Source: Halomonas sp. 328
GTDB lineage: Bacteria; Pseudomonadota; Gammaproteobacteria; Pseudomonadales; Halomonadaceae
Direction of reading: 5' to 3'
Assembly (NCBI RefSeq): GCF_015645095.1
Contig: NZ_JADOTW010000002.1
Location: 62,001-126,000, forward strand
Length of the DNA stretch: 64,000 bases
The translations under genes were made by a program, and so were the position numbers. Under the pieces are notes generated by a model. The model was given only the letters and a program-made list of their open reading frames with translations, was not told the origin of the DNA and searched no databases. Positions 26,431-35,097 of this stretch are shown one piece after another (the stretch's first letter is position 1; each line of letters begins with the position of its first letter).

Positions 26431-26458
26431 TTAGGGGCGCTTGATTAGGGGCGCTTGA
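26431..26458. repeat. 14-bp perfect tandem duplication between pilD and coaE
   Basis: The unit TTAGGGGCGCTTGA occurs twice head to tail in the 50-bp gap. On the coding strand it lies about 11 bp before the coaE start and may separate the start from upstream signals. Probably a slippage product. Confidence 0.9.
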
Positions 26459-26470
26459 TGGCCCGGCAAG

Positions 26471-27325
26471 TTATAGCCCGGTCAGGCCCTGATAGAAGGC
26501 CAGCAGGGGGGCGCCGAACAGCAGGGTCACCCAGCCGGCCAGGGCCAGGAAGGGGCCGAAGGGCAGGGGGGCACCGCGCAGCCGCGGCAGGGCCAGTTGC
26601 ACGGCGATGCCGATGATGGCCCCGATGCCGGCGGAGAGGATCAGCAGCAGCGGCAGGAACTGCCAGCCCAGCCAGGCCCCCAGTGCCGCCAGCAGCTTGA
26701 AGTCGCCATAGCCCATGCCCTCCTTGCCGGTGATCAGCTTGAACAGCCAGTAGAAGCTCCACAGCGACAGGTAGCCGGCCATGGCGCCGATCACCGCGCT
26801 GGAGAGCATCAAGGGCTGGAACAGCAATTGATAGAGCAGCCCCGCCCAGAGCAGGGGCAGGGTGATCACGTCCGGGAGCAGTTGGGTGCGGAAGTCGATC
26901 GCCGCCAGGGCCAGCAGGGCCAGGCAGGCGCCGAGCACGAACAGGGCCGCCAGGTCTGCGCCGTGCAGGACCACCACCGCCAGGGCCAGGGCCCCGCCGG
27001 CCAGCTCCACCAGCGGGTACTGGGGGCTGATGCGCATGCCGCAGTCGGCACAGCGCCCGCGGCGCTTCAGGTAACCCAGCAGGGGGATATTGTCATGCCA
27101 GGCGATGCCCGCCCCGCAGCCGGGGCAGCGGGAGGCGGGCCGGGCCAGGCCGATTCGCTCGTCCTCCTCCGGTTCCAGCTCCAGGGCCTCCCGGGCCTCG
27201 GCCCGCCAGCCCTGCATCAGCATCACCGGCAGGCGCGCGACCACCACATTGAGGAAGCTGCCCAGGCAGAGCCCCAGCACCGCCGCCAGGGGCCACAATA
27301 CGCTGGGGGGAAGCTCGGCGAGCAT
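26471..27325 (-). CDS. pilD: Type IV prepilin peptidase/N-methylase
   Basis: This 284-residue integral membrane aspartyl protease cleaves and methylates prepilins and type II pseudopilins. Catalytic aspartates are Asp144 (AAIDFRTQLLPD) and Asp208 (GMGYGDFK). The N-terminal cytoplasmic loop has the zinc-binding cysteines 67/70 and 92/95 (CPGC, CADC) needed for methylation. About seven or eight membrane helices are visible. No pilin or pilB/pilC genes are nearby, though in many Gammaproteobacteria pilBCD precede coaE. Its substrates must therefore be encoded elsewhere. Confidence 0.96.
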   Translation of the reverse strand: MLAELPPSVLWPLAAVLGLCLGSFLNVVVARLPVMLMQGWRAEAREALELEPEEDERIGLARPASRCPGCGAGIAWHDNIPLLGYLKRRGRCADCGMRISPQYPLVELAGGALALAVVVLHGADLAALFVLGACLALLALAAIDFRTQLLPDVITLPLLWAGLLYQLLFQPLMLSSAVIGAMAGYLSLWSFYWLFKLITGKEGMGYGDFKLLAALGAWLGWQFLPLLLILSAGIGAIIGIAVQLALPRLRGAPLPFGPFLALAGWVTLLFGAPLLAFYQGLTGL

Positions 27326-27354
27326 GGCGGGGCGCCTCCTGGTTCAGGGGAAAA

Positions 27355-28614
27355 TCAGAGGGTGAAGTCGGGCAGGCGGCGCTCGACCTTGGCCAGCTTC
27401 AGCTTGGCCACCTTGGGCAGGCCGTTCTCGAAGGGCGGGAAGTCTTCACCCTGGATCAGCGGCGACAGGTAGCGGCGGCATGCCTCGGTGATACCGAAGC
27501 CATCCTCGCGAATGAACTCCTTGGGCATGAACTTCTCGCGGTTGGCGATCTCGGCCAGGGGCGCGGCCTCGATGGCCCACTCATAGGGGCTGTCGGAGAC
27601 GCGCTTGATGGCCGGCATCATGGCGTTCTTGCCGGCCAGGGCCAGCTCGACGGCATGCTTGCCCACCGCATAGGCCTGATCCACGTCGGTCTTGGAGGCC
27701 AGGTGACGGGCGGCCCGCTGCAGGTAGTCGGCCACGGCCCAGTGGTACTTGTAGCCCAGGTCCTGCTTGATCATGCCGGCGAGCGTCGGCGCCACGCCGC
27801 CCAGCTGGCGGTGACCGAAGGCGTCGGTGTTGCCGGAGTCGGCGAGGAAGGTGCCGTCGCCGTAGTGGGCGCCCTCGGAGACCACGATCACGCAGTAGCC
27901 GTACTTGTGCACCGCCTCGTCGACCCGGGCCATCACCGCCTCCCGGTCGAAGGCCACCTCGGGGAAGATCACCAGGTGGGGCGGTTCGCCCTCGCCGTTG
28001 CCGGCCAGGGCGCCGGCAGCGGCGATCCAGCCGGCGTGGCGCCCCATCACCTCGAGGACGAACACCTTGGTGGAGGTGGCGCACATGGAGGCGATATCCA
28101 GGGCCGCCTCCCGGGTGGAGGTGGCGATGTACTTGGCCACGCTGCCGAAGCCGGGGGAGTTGTCGGTGATCGGCAGGTCGTTGTCCACGGTCTTGGGCAC
28201 GTGGATGGCGGTCAGCGGGTAGCCGAGTTTCTCGGAAAGCTGGGAGACCTTGAGGCAGGTGTCGGCGCTGTCGCCGCCGCCGTTATAGAAGAAGTAGCGG
28301 ATATCGTGGGCCTTGAAGACCTCGATCAGGCGCTCGTACTGGGCGCGGTGGGTCTCGATATCCTTGAGCTTGTAGCGGCAGGAGCCGAAGGCGCCGCCGG
28401 GGGTATGGCGCAGCGCCGCGATGGCCTCGTCGGACTCCTGGGACACGTCGATCAGGTCCTCGGTGAGGGCGCCGATGATGCCGTTGTGTCCGGCGTAGAC
28501 CTTGCCGATGCGGTCGTCGTGGCGGCGGCAGGCCTCGATCACGCCACAGGCGCTGGCGTTGATAACGGCGGTGACGCCACCGGACTGGGCATAGAAGGCA
28601 TTGTGCGTGGCCAT
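27355..28614 (-). CDS. 6-phosphofructokinase, probably pyrophosphate-dependent
   Basis: This 419-residue PfkA-superfamily enzyme carries motifs of the 'P' clade: NGGGDSADTCLK at the phosphate-donor site and PKTVDNDL, in which Lys replaces the Gly of ATP-dependent enzymes. MGRHAGWIA and the SEGAHY segment bind fructose-6-phosphate. The PPi-dependent reaction is reversible, so the enzyme could work in both glycolysis and gluconeogenesis. Length fits PPi-PFKs (about 400-420) rather than E. coli PfkA (320). The gene appears to be transcribed alone, 29 bp upstream of pilD. Confidence 0.88.
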   Translation of the reverse strand: MATHNAFYAQSGGVTAVINASACGVIEACRRHDDRIGKVYAGHNGIIGALTEDLIDVSQESDEAIAALRHTPGGAFGSCRYKLKDIETHRAQYERLIEVFKAHDIRYFFYNGGGDSADTCLKVSQLSEKLGYPLTAIHVPKTVDNDLPITDNSPGFGSVAKYIATSTREAALDIASMCATSTKVFVLEVMGRHAGWIAAAGALAGNGEGEPPHLVIFPEVAFDREAVMARVDEAVHKYGYCVIVVSEGAHYGDGTFLADSGNTDAFGHRQLGGVAPTLAGMIKQDLGYKYHWAVADYLQRAARHLASKTDVDQAYAVGKHAVELALAGKNAMMPAIKRVSDSPYEWAIEAAPLAEIANREKFMPKEFIREDGFGITEACRRYLSPLIQGEDFPPFENGLPKVAKLKLAKVERRLPDFTL

Positions 28615-28953
28615 GGGGGCAGCTTCGCTCCTGGGGGCTGATCGTCATAAGGGGGTAAAGTCGGGGGCCTATCTTAGTCGAAAGTGGCGTTGGCTGCATC
28701 CGCAGACTGGGTCGGCGGAGGGCGACTGCAGCCAGCATGCTCAGTGCATAAGGGCTCGGGGCTACCCTGGGGATAGGCCGTCGCGGGGCGCTGTGACCCC
28801 CTCCCTGGGCGCTACTTTTGCCATCCCTGGCAAAAAACCCCCGCTCCGACCTGTCCCCAGCGCCCCTCGGCCATTGACGTGCGGGGTCGACTGCCTCGCT
28901 GGTGGCGATTTCGGGCCCATGCTAGTCTCCCGCCATCGTCAAGGAGGCTCGGG
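28615..28953. other. Intergenic region between pfp and mpl (339 bp)
   Basis: This is a divergent promoter region. It holds one copy of a 110-bp dispersed repeat (28766-28875). A TAGTCT-like -10 (28924-28929) could serve mpl. On the minus strand TAAGAT (28676-28671) could be a -10 for pfp. Neither has a convincing -35. I see no gene. Confidence 0.5.
28766..28875 (+). repeat. 110-bp dispersed structured repeat, copy A
   Basis: It matches 44420-44311 in the opposite orientation at about 97 of 110 bases by hand count. Internal inverted words (GGGGCGCTG ... CAGCGCCCC, and TGCCA ... TGGCA) would fold it into a long hairpin. Both copies lie in intergenic DNA. Confidence 0.88.
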
Positions 28954-30321
28954 ATGCATCTGCATATCATCGGAATCTGTGGCACCTTCATGGGCAGTCT
29001 GGCCCTGCTGGCGCGAGAGCTGGGACATGACGTCAGCGGTTCCGACGCCAACGTCTACCCGCCCATGAGCACCCAGCTCGCGGCGGCGGGAATCACCCTG
29101 CAGGAGGGCTACGCGGAAGAGAATCTCACGCCGGCGCCGGACCTGGTGGTGATCGGCAACGCCCTGTCCCGGGGCAACCCGGAGGTGGAGGCGGTGCTGA
29201 ATGCCAGCCTGCCCTATGTCTCCGGCCCCCAGTGGCTGGCCGAGCATGTCCTGCCCGGGCGTCGGGTGATCGCCGTGGCGGGCACTCACGGCAAGACCAC
29301 CACTGCGAGCCTGACCGCCTGGCTGCTGGAGAGCGCCGGTCTCTCCCCGGGGTTCCTGATCGGCGGCGTGCCACGCAACTTCGGCGTCTCGGCGCGACTC
29401 GGCGCCCCAGGCGCACCCTTCGTGGTCGAGGCCGACGAATACGATACCGCCTTCTTCGACAAGCGCTCCAAGTTCGTTCACTACCGTCCCGCGATCGCCG
29501 TGCTGGGCAACCTGGAGTATGACCACGCGGATATCTTCCCCGACCTGGCCGCCATCGAGCGGCAGTTCCACCACCTGGTGCGTACCGTCCCCGGCAAGGG
29601 GCGGCTGCTGGTGGCCGATAACGCCCCGGCCCTGGCGCGGGTGCTGGCGATGGGGAGCTGGAGCCCGGTGGTGCGCTTCGGTGCCGAGGCGGCCAGCGAC
29701 TGGCGGCTGGTGCTCGAGCATCCGGATGCCAGCCGCTTCCGGGTGATTCATGGCGAGGAAGATGCCGTGGTGGAGTGGTCGCTGACGGGCGAGTACAACG
29801 CCCGCAATGCCCTGGCGGCGTTGGCCGCGGCCCACGAGTGCGGCCTGGACCTGGCCCGCGGCGCGGCGGCCCTGTCGCGCTTCGAGACCCCGCGGCGGCG
29901 CCAGGAACTGCGCGGCGAGGTGGGCGGTATCCGGGTGATCGATGATTTCGCCCATCACCCCACCGCCATCGCCGCCACCCTGGGCGGGCTCAGGGCCGCC
30001 GGCGGCGAGGGACGCCTGCTGGCGGTGATCGAGCCGCGCTCCAATACCATGCGCCTGGGCAGCCTCCGGGCCCGCCTCGGCGACAGCGTTGCCGAGGCCG
30101 ATGCGGTCTGGTGGTACCAGCCGGCGGGGCTCGACTGGTCGCTGGACGAAGTCGTGGCCGCCAGCCCGGTGCCGGCGCGCATCGAGGCGGAGATCGAGAC
30201 CCTGGTCCGTGCCCTGGTGGCCGAGGCGCGTCCCGGCGATCGCATCGTGGTGATGTCCAACGGCGGCTTCGGCGGCATTCACGACAAGCTGCTGGCCGCC
30301 CTGGAGGTGGCCCATGGTTGA
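28954..30321 (+). CDS. mpl: UDP-N-acetylmuramate:L-Ala-gamma-D-Glu-meso-DAP ligase
   Basis: This 455-residue Mur-ligase family enzyme re-attaches tripeptide released from old murein to UDP-MurNAc. It opens MHLHIIGICGTFMGSLALL, which distinguishes Mpl from MurC, and has the ATP-binding GTHGKTTTASL, EADEYDTAFFDKRSKF and DDFAHHPTAI motifs. ATG 28954 is preceded by AAGGAGG (28941-28947), which decides the start over the open frame further upstream. It overlaps ubiX by 8 bp, a pairing seen in other Gammaproteobacteria. Confidence 0.96.
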   Translation: MHLHIIGICGTFMGSLALLARELGHDVSGSDANVYPPMSTQLAAAGITLQEGYAEENLTPAPDLVVIGNALSRGNPEVEAVLNASLPYVSGPQWLAEHVLPGRRVIAVAGTHGKTTTASLTAWLLESAGLSPGFLIGGVPRNFGVSARLGAPGAPFVVEADEYDTAFFDKRSKFVHYRPAIAVLGNLEYDHADIFPDLAAIERQFHHLVRTVPGKGRLLVADNAPALARVLAMGSWSPVVRFGAEAASDWRLVLEHPDASRFRVIHGEEDAVVEWSLTGEYNARNALAALAAAHECGLDLARGAAALSRFETPRRRQELRGEVGGIRVIDDFAHHPTAIAATLGGLRAAGGEGRLLAVIEPRSNTMRLGSLRARLGDSVAEADAVWWYQPAGLDWSLDEVVAASPVPARIEAEIETLVRALVAEARPGDRIVVMSNGGFGGIHDKLLAALEVAHG

Positions 30322-30943
30322 GCCTGCTTTCGGTCCGCCGGTCACCGTGGCCCTGACCGGCGCCTCCGGTGCCCAGTATGGCCTGCGCCTGATCGAGGCC
30401 CTGGTGGCGGCCAATCGCGAGGTCTGGGTGATGATTTCCAAGGCCGCTCACCTGGTGATCAGCACCGAGACCGAGGTCCGGTTGCCGGCTCAGCCCGAGC
30501 GCCTGGCCGAGGCGCTGAGCGAGCGGTCGGGCGCCGCTTCCGGGCAGATCCGCTGCTTCGCCCGGGAGGACTGGATGGCGCCGGTCGCCTCCGGTTCCGG
30601 GGCGCCCTCGGCGATGGTGATCTGCCCCTGCTCCACGGGCACCCTCTCGGCGGTGGCCACGGGGGCCAGCAATAATCTGATCGAGCGCGCCGCCGACGTG
30701 GCCCTCAAGGAGCGTCGCCAGTTGATCCTGGTGCCCCGGGAGGCACCGCTCTCGGCGATCCATCTCGAACATATGCTCGGCCTGACCCGCCTGGGGGCGG
30801 TGATCCTGCCGGCGGCACCGGGCTTTTACCACCAGCCCAGGACGGTGGAAGACCTGATCGACTTCATCGTGGCGCGGATCCTCAACCAGCTGGGCATCGA
30901 GCACCGGCTCATGCCCCGCTGGGGGGACCCGGCGTCGCCGTGA
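30314..30943 (+). CDS. ubiX: Flavin prenyltransferase UbiX
   Basis: This 209-residue flavoprotein makes prenylated FMN, the cofactor of the decarboxylase UbiD in ubiquinone synthesis. The family start VTVALTGASGAQYGLRLIEAL, the segment CPCSTGTLSAVATGASNNLIERAADV and the C-terminal LVPREAPLSAIHL motif are all clear. It overlaps the end of mpl by 8 bp, so expression is likely coupled. Confidence 0.95.
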   Translation: MVEPAFGPPVTVALTGASGAQYGLRLIEALVAANREVWVMISKAAHLVISTETEVRLPAQPERLAEALSERSGAASGQIRCFAREDWMAPVASGSGAPSAMVICPCSTGTLSAVATGASNNLIERAADVALKERRQLILVPREAPLSAIHLEHMLGLTRLGAVILPAAPGFYHQPRTVEDLIDFIVARILNQLGIEHRLMPRWGDPASP

Positions 30944-31025
30944 GCCCGGTGCCAGGGAGTGGAATCTGGAAGCGCCGGGCAGCGACCGCGGGGTTCGGCC
31001 GGGTTAATTTGACAGGGAGGTGGCG

Positions 31026-31649
31026 ATGATCGGTCTAACTCAGCTGTCGGTGTTCGTGCCGACGTTCTTTTTCGTGTCGTTGACCCCGGGGCTGTGCATG
31101 ACCCTGGCCATGGTGCTGGGCATGACCCAGGGGGTCAAACGCACCCTGTGGATGATGGCCGGCGAGCTGCTGGGGGTGGGGCTGGTGGCGGTCGCCGCCG
31201 GCGCCGGGGTGGCGACCCTGATGCTGCGCTATCCCGAGGCCTTCGCTCTCTTCAAGTGGCTGGGTGGCGCCTACCTGGCCTATCTGGGCATGCAGCTATG
31301 GCGCTCCCGGGGGCGGATGGCGATTCCCACCGGTGAGGTGTCGGCTCCGCGGGCCTCGCGCCGCCAGCTCTTCGCCCAGGGGCTGGTCACCGCCGTGGCC
31401 AACCCCAAGGGCTGGGCCTTCTTCGTCGCCCTGCTGCCCCCCTTCCTGGATGCCGGGCGCCCCCTGGGGCCGCAGCTGGCGGTGCTGGTGGCGATGATCC
31501 TGGCCATCGAGTTCGCCTGCCTGCTGCTCTATGCCAGCGGCGGGCGCGGCGCCCGGCGCCTGCTGGGCGAGCGCGGCAAGGTGCGTCTGCTCAACCGCCT
31601 GGCCGGGGTGCTGATGATCGGCGTGGGTGCCTGGCTGGCACTGGGCTAA
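31026..31649 (+). CDS. LysE/RhtB family amino acid exporter
   Basis: This 207-residue inner-membrane protein of about six helices begins with the family stretch FVPTFFFVSLTPGLCMTLAMVLGMTQG and has GGAYLAYLGMQLWRS and VTAVANPKGWAFFVALLPPFL. The family exports lysine, threonine, homoserine lactone and similar compounds; the substrate here is unknown. ATG 31026 sits 6 bp after AGGGAGG (31013-31019). It is probably its own transcription unit, 82 bp after ubiX. Confidence 0.88.
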   Translation: MIGLTQLSVFVPTFFFVSLTPGLCMTLAMVLGMTQGVKRTLWMMAGELLGVGLVAVAAGAGVATLMLRYPEAFALFKWLGGAYLAYLGMQLWRSRGRMAIPTGEVSAPRASRRQLFAQGLVTAVANPKGWAFFVALLPPFLDAGRPLGPQLAVLVAMILAIEFACLLLYASGGRGARRLLGERGKVRLLNRLAGVLMIGVGAWLALG

Positions 31650-31740
31650 GCCGGCTCCCGGACTGCGTCCGTAGCTTTAAGCCATAAGCTGGAAGCTAGA
31701 AGAAAACCCTTGACCCCGGAGGTGGCGGGGACAGGCTGTT

Positions 31741-31768
31741 TTCCAGCTTCCAGCTTCCAGCTTCCAGC
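31741..31768 (-). repeat. (TTCCAGC)4 heptamer repeat at the 3' end of the DedA-PAP2 gene
   Basis: Four perfect TTCCAGC units (GCTGGAA on the minus strand) lie directly after the stop codon of the minus-strand DedA-PAP2 gene. A reverse-complement stretch (AAGCTGGAAGCT, 31686-31697) lies 44 bp further on, so the transcript could form a hairpin. The same heptamer follows lipA at 45559-45593. Confidence 0.9.
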
Positions 31769-33175
31769 TTACGTGGGCGGCAGCCAGGCCAGCCTGGCTG
31801 CCAGCAATACTAGCGAGAGGATCACCAGCGCCGGCCAGGGCGCCGGAGAGAGGGGGCGGTGGGAGAAGCGCTGGTAGCTCAGCCGCACCAGGGCGCAGGC
31901 CACCAGCCCCAGCAGGGCGCCGCCCACCAGGTCGCTGGCCCAGTGCACGCCGATGGCCAGCCGTGACAGGGCCATGGGCACGCAGGCGAGGATCGCCAGC
32001 CAGTAGAGCCAGGCGCGGTGCCGGGGCGGTAACTCCTGGGCGGCGAAGGCGGCAGCCAGGCCGAACAGCACCACGGCGGTGGAGGTATGGGCGCTGGGGT
32101 AGGCCAGGGAACCGCTCAGGTAGTCCGGAGTCTCGGGACGGGCACGGCCGCCCAAGTGCTTGAAGAGGGTGTTGGCGACGGCGATGCCACCCAACCCCAG
32201 GGCCAGGTGCAGGAAGGCAGACAGATGCCGGGCCCAGAGCAGCCACAGCAGCCAGGGCAGGGCCAGGGCCAGGATGCCGTAGGCGTCGCCGACCCGGGCC
32301 AGCCACTGCCCCGTCTTCTCGAGCCAGGGCCAGTCGAGGGCGGCGAAGAGGGCGTGGATCTCGCTGTCCATGGGCAGGGGGCCACGGGCCTCCAGCACCC
32401 AGAGACTCCACAGGCAGAGTGCCACCAGACTGACCATCAGCAGGCTGAGGGAGGCCAGGGGGACTTCGCCACGGGGATGCGGGGCGCGCATCAGTTGCCA
32501 GAGCCGCCGCCGGCCGCTGCTGCCCCGGGCCAGGCGGGCGAGCCCCCGATAGAGGCGCCCCTCCCGGGCCAGTTGATGGCGCAGCCAGCTGAAGCCGAGC
32601 GCTGCCCCCGCCACGATGATGGCCAGCCACAGCAGCCACTGCTGGGTCCCGGGGGGAATCATCAGCAGTTGTTGCCAGGTACGCCCGAGCAGATAGCCGG
32701 GCAGCACATAGGCCGGGGCCCAGAGCAGGGCCGAGACCAGGTTGGCCCAGGCGAAGGCCCAGGGCGACATATGCAGGATGCCGGCGATCAGCGGCACGAC
32801 GGGGCGCACCGGCCCGACGAAGCGCGCGAAGACCACCGACAGGGCGCCATAGCGCTGGAAGAAGCGCGCGCCTCGGGCCAGCCACTCCGGGTGGCGATTG
32901 AAGGGCCACAGGCGCGGCACCCGTTCACGTTGGGTATAGCCCAGGGCGAAGCTCAAGGCGTCACCGATCACCGCGCCGATGAAGGCGGCCAGCAATATCC
33001 AGGGCGCCGGCAACGCCATATGGCCGGCCAGGGAGGCGGCGGCGGTGATCAGCACCACCCCGGGAACGATCAGGCCCACCAGGGCCAGGCTCTCCAGCAG
33101 GGCGATGGTGCCGATGATCAGCAGCAGAAGCCCGGGGGAGGGGGTGAGTTGGTAGAGCCAGTCGGCAAGGTTCAA
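31769..33175 (-). CDS. DedA-PAP2 fusion membrane phosphatase
   Basis: This 468-residue protein joins a DedA (SNARE-associated/VTT) domain (about 1-200) to a PAP2 lipid phosphatase domain (about 240-440). The DedA part has FARFVGPVRPVVPLIAG and several helices. The PAP2 triad motifs are KHLGGRARP, YPSAHTS (a PSGH variant) and SRLAIGVHWASD. It may dephosphorylate undecaprenyl-PP or another isoprenoid/lipid phosphate and move the lipid across the membrane. Start TTG 33175 was chosen since it overlaps the upstream stop (TTGA) and gives a normal DedA N-terminus (NLADWLYQL). An in-frame ATG is not available nearby. It is last in a three-gene minus-strand set. Confidence 0.85.
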   Translation of the reverse strand: MNLADWLYQLTPSPGLLLLIIGTIALLESLALVGLIVPGVVLITAAASLAGHMALPAPWILLAAFIGAVIGDALSFALGYTQRERVPRLWPFNRHPEWLARGARFFQRYGALSVVFARFVGPVRPVVPLIAGILHMSPWAFAWANLVSALLWAPAYVLPGYLLGRTWQQLLMIPPGTQQWLLWLAIIVAGAALGFSWLRHQLAREGRLYRGLARLARGSSGRRRLWQLMRAPHPRGEVPLASLSLLMVSLVALCLWSLWVLEARGPLPMDSEIHALFAALDWPWLEKTGQWLARVGDAYGILALALPWLLWLLWARHLSAFLHLALGLGGIAVANTLFKHLGGRARPETPDYLSGSLAYPSAHTSTAVVLFGLAAAFAAQELPPRHRAWLYWLAILACVPMALSRLAIGVHWASDLVGGALLGLVACALVRLSYQRFSHRPLSPAPWPALVILSLVLLAARLAWLPPT

Positions 33176-34128
33176 GTGGTCGACTCCATCAGCAGATGCG
33201 CCTTGAGCTCCAGGCGTTGCTCGAAGGTGGCCAGGCTCTCCGTGTCGTGGGGGGCACACAGGGCCATTCGCAGGGAGAGGCCCGCCCCGTCGGGCAGGGT
33301 GATCCGCTCCAGGGCATCCAGCAGGCGCTGGCGCACCATCAGGGCGCCATTCTGGCCGGTATCCGGCAGCAGCAGCCAGAACAGGGAATCGCTCAGGCGA
33401 CCCAACTGATCCGGGGCGCGGCAGCTATGTTGCGTGACCTCGGTAAAGCGTTGCAAGCACTCCCGGCGAGTCAGGCCGCCGAAGGCGTCCCCCGGGTTAT
33501 CCAGCTGCGGCAGGTGGATGACCAGGACGCTGAGGCGATGATCGAGTCGCCGGGCGCGGTAGAACTCCTGGGCCAGGCATTCGCGAATGGCGCTGGCACG
33601 TAGCGCCTCGCATTCGTCATCGTGGGGACGCGTGGCCTCCAGCAACTCACGCTGGCGGGCCTGCTCGCCGCCGGCCAGGGCGCCCAGCAGGGTCAGCACC
33701 AGATAGGCCATGGCCAGGTCGCCGGCCTGCTCCGGGTTGACCAGCAGCACCAGCCACAGGCCACCCAGCAGGACATTGAGCAGGATGGCCGAGGCCGGCG
33801 GCAACACCAGGAAGGCCAGTACCGGTGGCAGGCCGAGCCACAGGCCGGCGCCCCCCTCCAGCTTGGCGACCTCCACGGCGATCAGCAGGTAGGCGCTGAT
33901 CAGCACCAGATAGGCCGAGAGGTAACGCTGGGGGTGGTGGCTCAGGCGCAACAGGGTAGCGCCCACCAGCAGCAGGCTGAGCAGCGCTGGCAGGGGGATC
34001 AGGCCATAGTCCCCCATCAGGTAGTGCCACAGGGCATAACCGGCCATCAGTACCGCGCCGGCGGCATAGACCAGGGCGAAGAGGCGCGAGGGCCAGAGTT
34101 TCTCTTCCTCGGGCAGGAGGCTAGGCAT
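33172..34128 (-). CDS. Membrane protein with degenerate GGDEF-like domain
   Basis: This 318-residue protein has about six membrane helices (about 15-165), then a cytoplasmic domain reading like a diguanylate-cyclase fold: LAQEFYRARRLDHRLSVLVIHL, then LGRLSDSLFWLLLPDTGQNGAL, where RLSDSLF stands in place of RxGGDEF. The catalytic signature is missing, so diguanylate cyclase activity is not expected. It could bind c-di-GMP or a partner instead. It overlaps its neighbours at both ends (8 bp with the upstream gene, 4 bp with DedA-PAP2), so the three are a translation-coupled operon. I have no experimentally known homologue in mind. Confidence 0.7.
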   Translation of the reverse strand: MPSLLPEEEKLWPSRLFALVYAAGAVLMAGYALWHYLMGDYGLIPLPALLSLLLVGATLLRLSHHPQRYLSAYLVLISAYLLIAVEVAKLEGGAGLWLGLPPVLAFLVLPPASAILLNVLLGGLWLVLLVNPEQAGDLAMAYLVLTLLGALAGGEQARQRELLEATRPHDDECEALRASAIRECLAQEFYRARRLDHRLSVLVIHLPQLDNPGDAFGGLTRRECLQRFTEVTQHSCRAPDQLGRLSDSLFWLLLPDTGQNGALMVRQRLLDALERITLPDGAGLSLRMALCAPHDTESLATFEQRLELKAHLLMESTT

Positions 34129-34999
34129 GATCGACGGCCTTCGGTGGGGACAGGATCACCAGCGCCTCGGCCTGGCGTGCCAGGGCGCGTTGCTCCAGGC
34201 TCAGGACATGGCGGCCGCCGAGATCGATGGCGCGCGCCTTGAGCGGCCAGGAGAGTGTCTCGAGCAGGGCGTTGCGCCGCCGCTCGCCCTCCCCGGCATC
34301 GCGGCTGATCAGCAGGGTGGCCAGGGTGCGTCGGTCGAGCCGATAGACGTTCTCGTCCGGTTCCAGTTGGGCCACCAGCCAGCGTGCCAGGGGCCAGCAG
34401 TGGCGGGCCTTGGTATGCAGCAATAGCAGTTCGGCATGGTAATCCTTGCGTTCGCAGCGCAGTCGCTCCCGGTAGAGATCACGCACCAGTTGCGGCCGGG
34501 TCCAGAGCCGGGCCCCGGGCAGCAGGCGCTGACGTCGACTGACGCCCTGCCACAGCGGGCGCAGGTAGAGGGCGCGGCCCAGGCCCAGCAGCACCACGGC
34601 CCCCAGCAGCAGGCCCACCAGCAGGCCCTGCTCGGGGATCAGGTCCTGCTGGATCCGCCACCAGCTGAGCGCTGCCAGCCCGCCCTGTACCGGTAGCAGC
34701 CAGGCGGGCTGGGGCAGCATCACCAGGATCGCCCACAGCCATAGCCAGGCACCGTAGCGGCCGGGGTCGACCCACAGCAGGGCCGCCAGCAGGCTGCCAG
34801 GCACCAGTTGCCAGGGCAGCAATGCCGGCCAGCGCAGGCTCTGCTCCTGGAGCAGGCTGGTGGCCAGCAGCCAGAGGCCGCCGAGGCCGAGCAGCACCGT
34901 CGCGGTCGTGTCATTGGCCAGGCTCGCCTGCCAGCCAAGCAACAGGGCACCCCCGACCAGGGTGGTGCGGAAGAGTCGGGCTTTGTACTTGCTATCCAT
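34121..34999 (-). CDS. Membrane protein with a second, more degenerate GGDEF-like domain
   Basis: This 292-residue protein has about five to six helices (about 12-155) followed by a domain parallel to that of its neighbour: RDLYRERLRCERKDYHAELLLLHT, then VYRLDRRTLATLLISRDAGEGERRR, where the usual RxGGDEF is RLDRRTL. The two proteins look like diverged paralogues. It starts the operon, with ATG 34999 divergent from proA. The 98-bp gap to proA would carry both promoters. A direct function cannot be told. The fold is inferred from hydrophobicity and motif spacing only. Confidence 0.55.
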   Translation of the reverse strand: MDSKYKARLFRTTLVGGALLLGWQASLANDTTATVLLGLGGLWLLATSLLQEQSLRWPALLPWQLVPGSLLAALLWVDPGRYGAWLWLWAILVMLPQPAWLLPVQGGLAALSWWRIQQDLIPEQGLLVGLLLGAVVLLGLGRALYLRPLWQGVSRRQRLLPGARLWTRPQLVRDLYRERLRCERKDYHAELLLLHTKARHCWPLARWLVAQLEPDENVYRLDRRTLATLLISRDAGEGERRRNALLETLSWPLKARAIDLGGRHVLSLEQRALARQAEALVILSPPKAVDHA

Positions 35000-35097
35000 G
35001 GTGACTTATATTGGTTCCCTGCTTGATGATTATCGATACGTCCCCGGCCCTGCGGGAGATCGTTATCTCGTCCCCTTTTCAGGAGATACCCAAAGGC

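Noticed and set aside
26431-26458. 14-bp tandem duplication as a regulatory site
   Set aside because: It is a simple head-to-tail duplication without symmetry, more likely replication slippage.
35011-35097. Longer N-terminus for proA
   Set aside because: The upstream codons lie in the divergent promoter gap and have no similarity to ProA.
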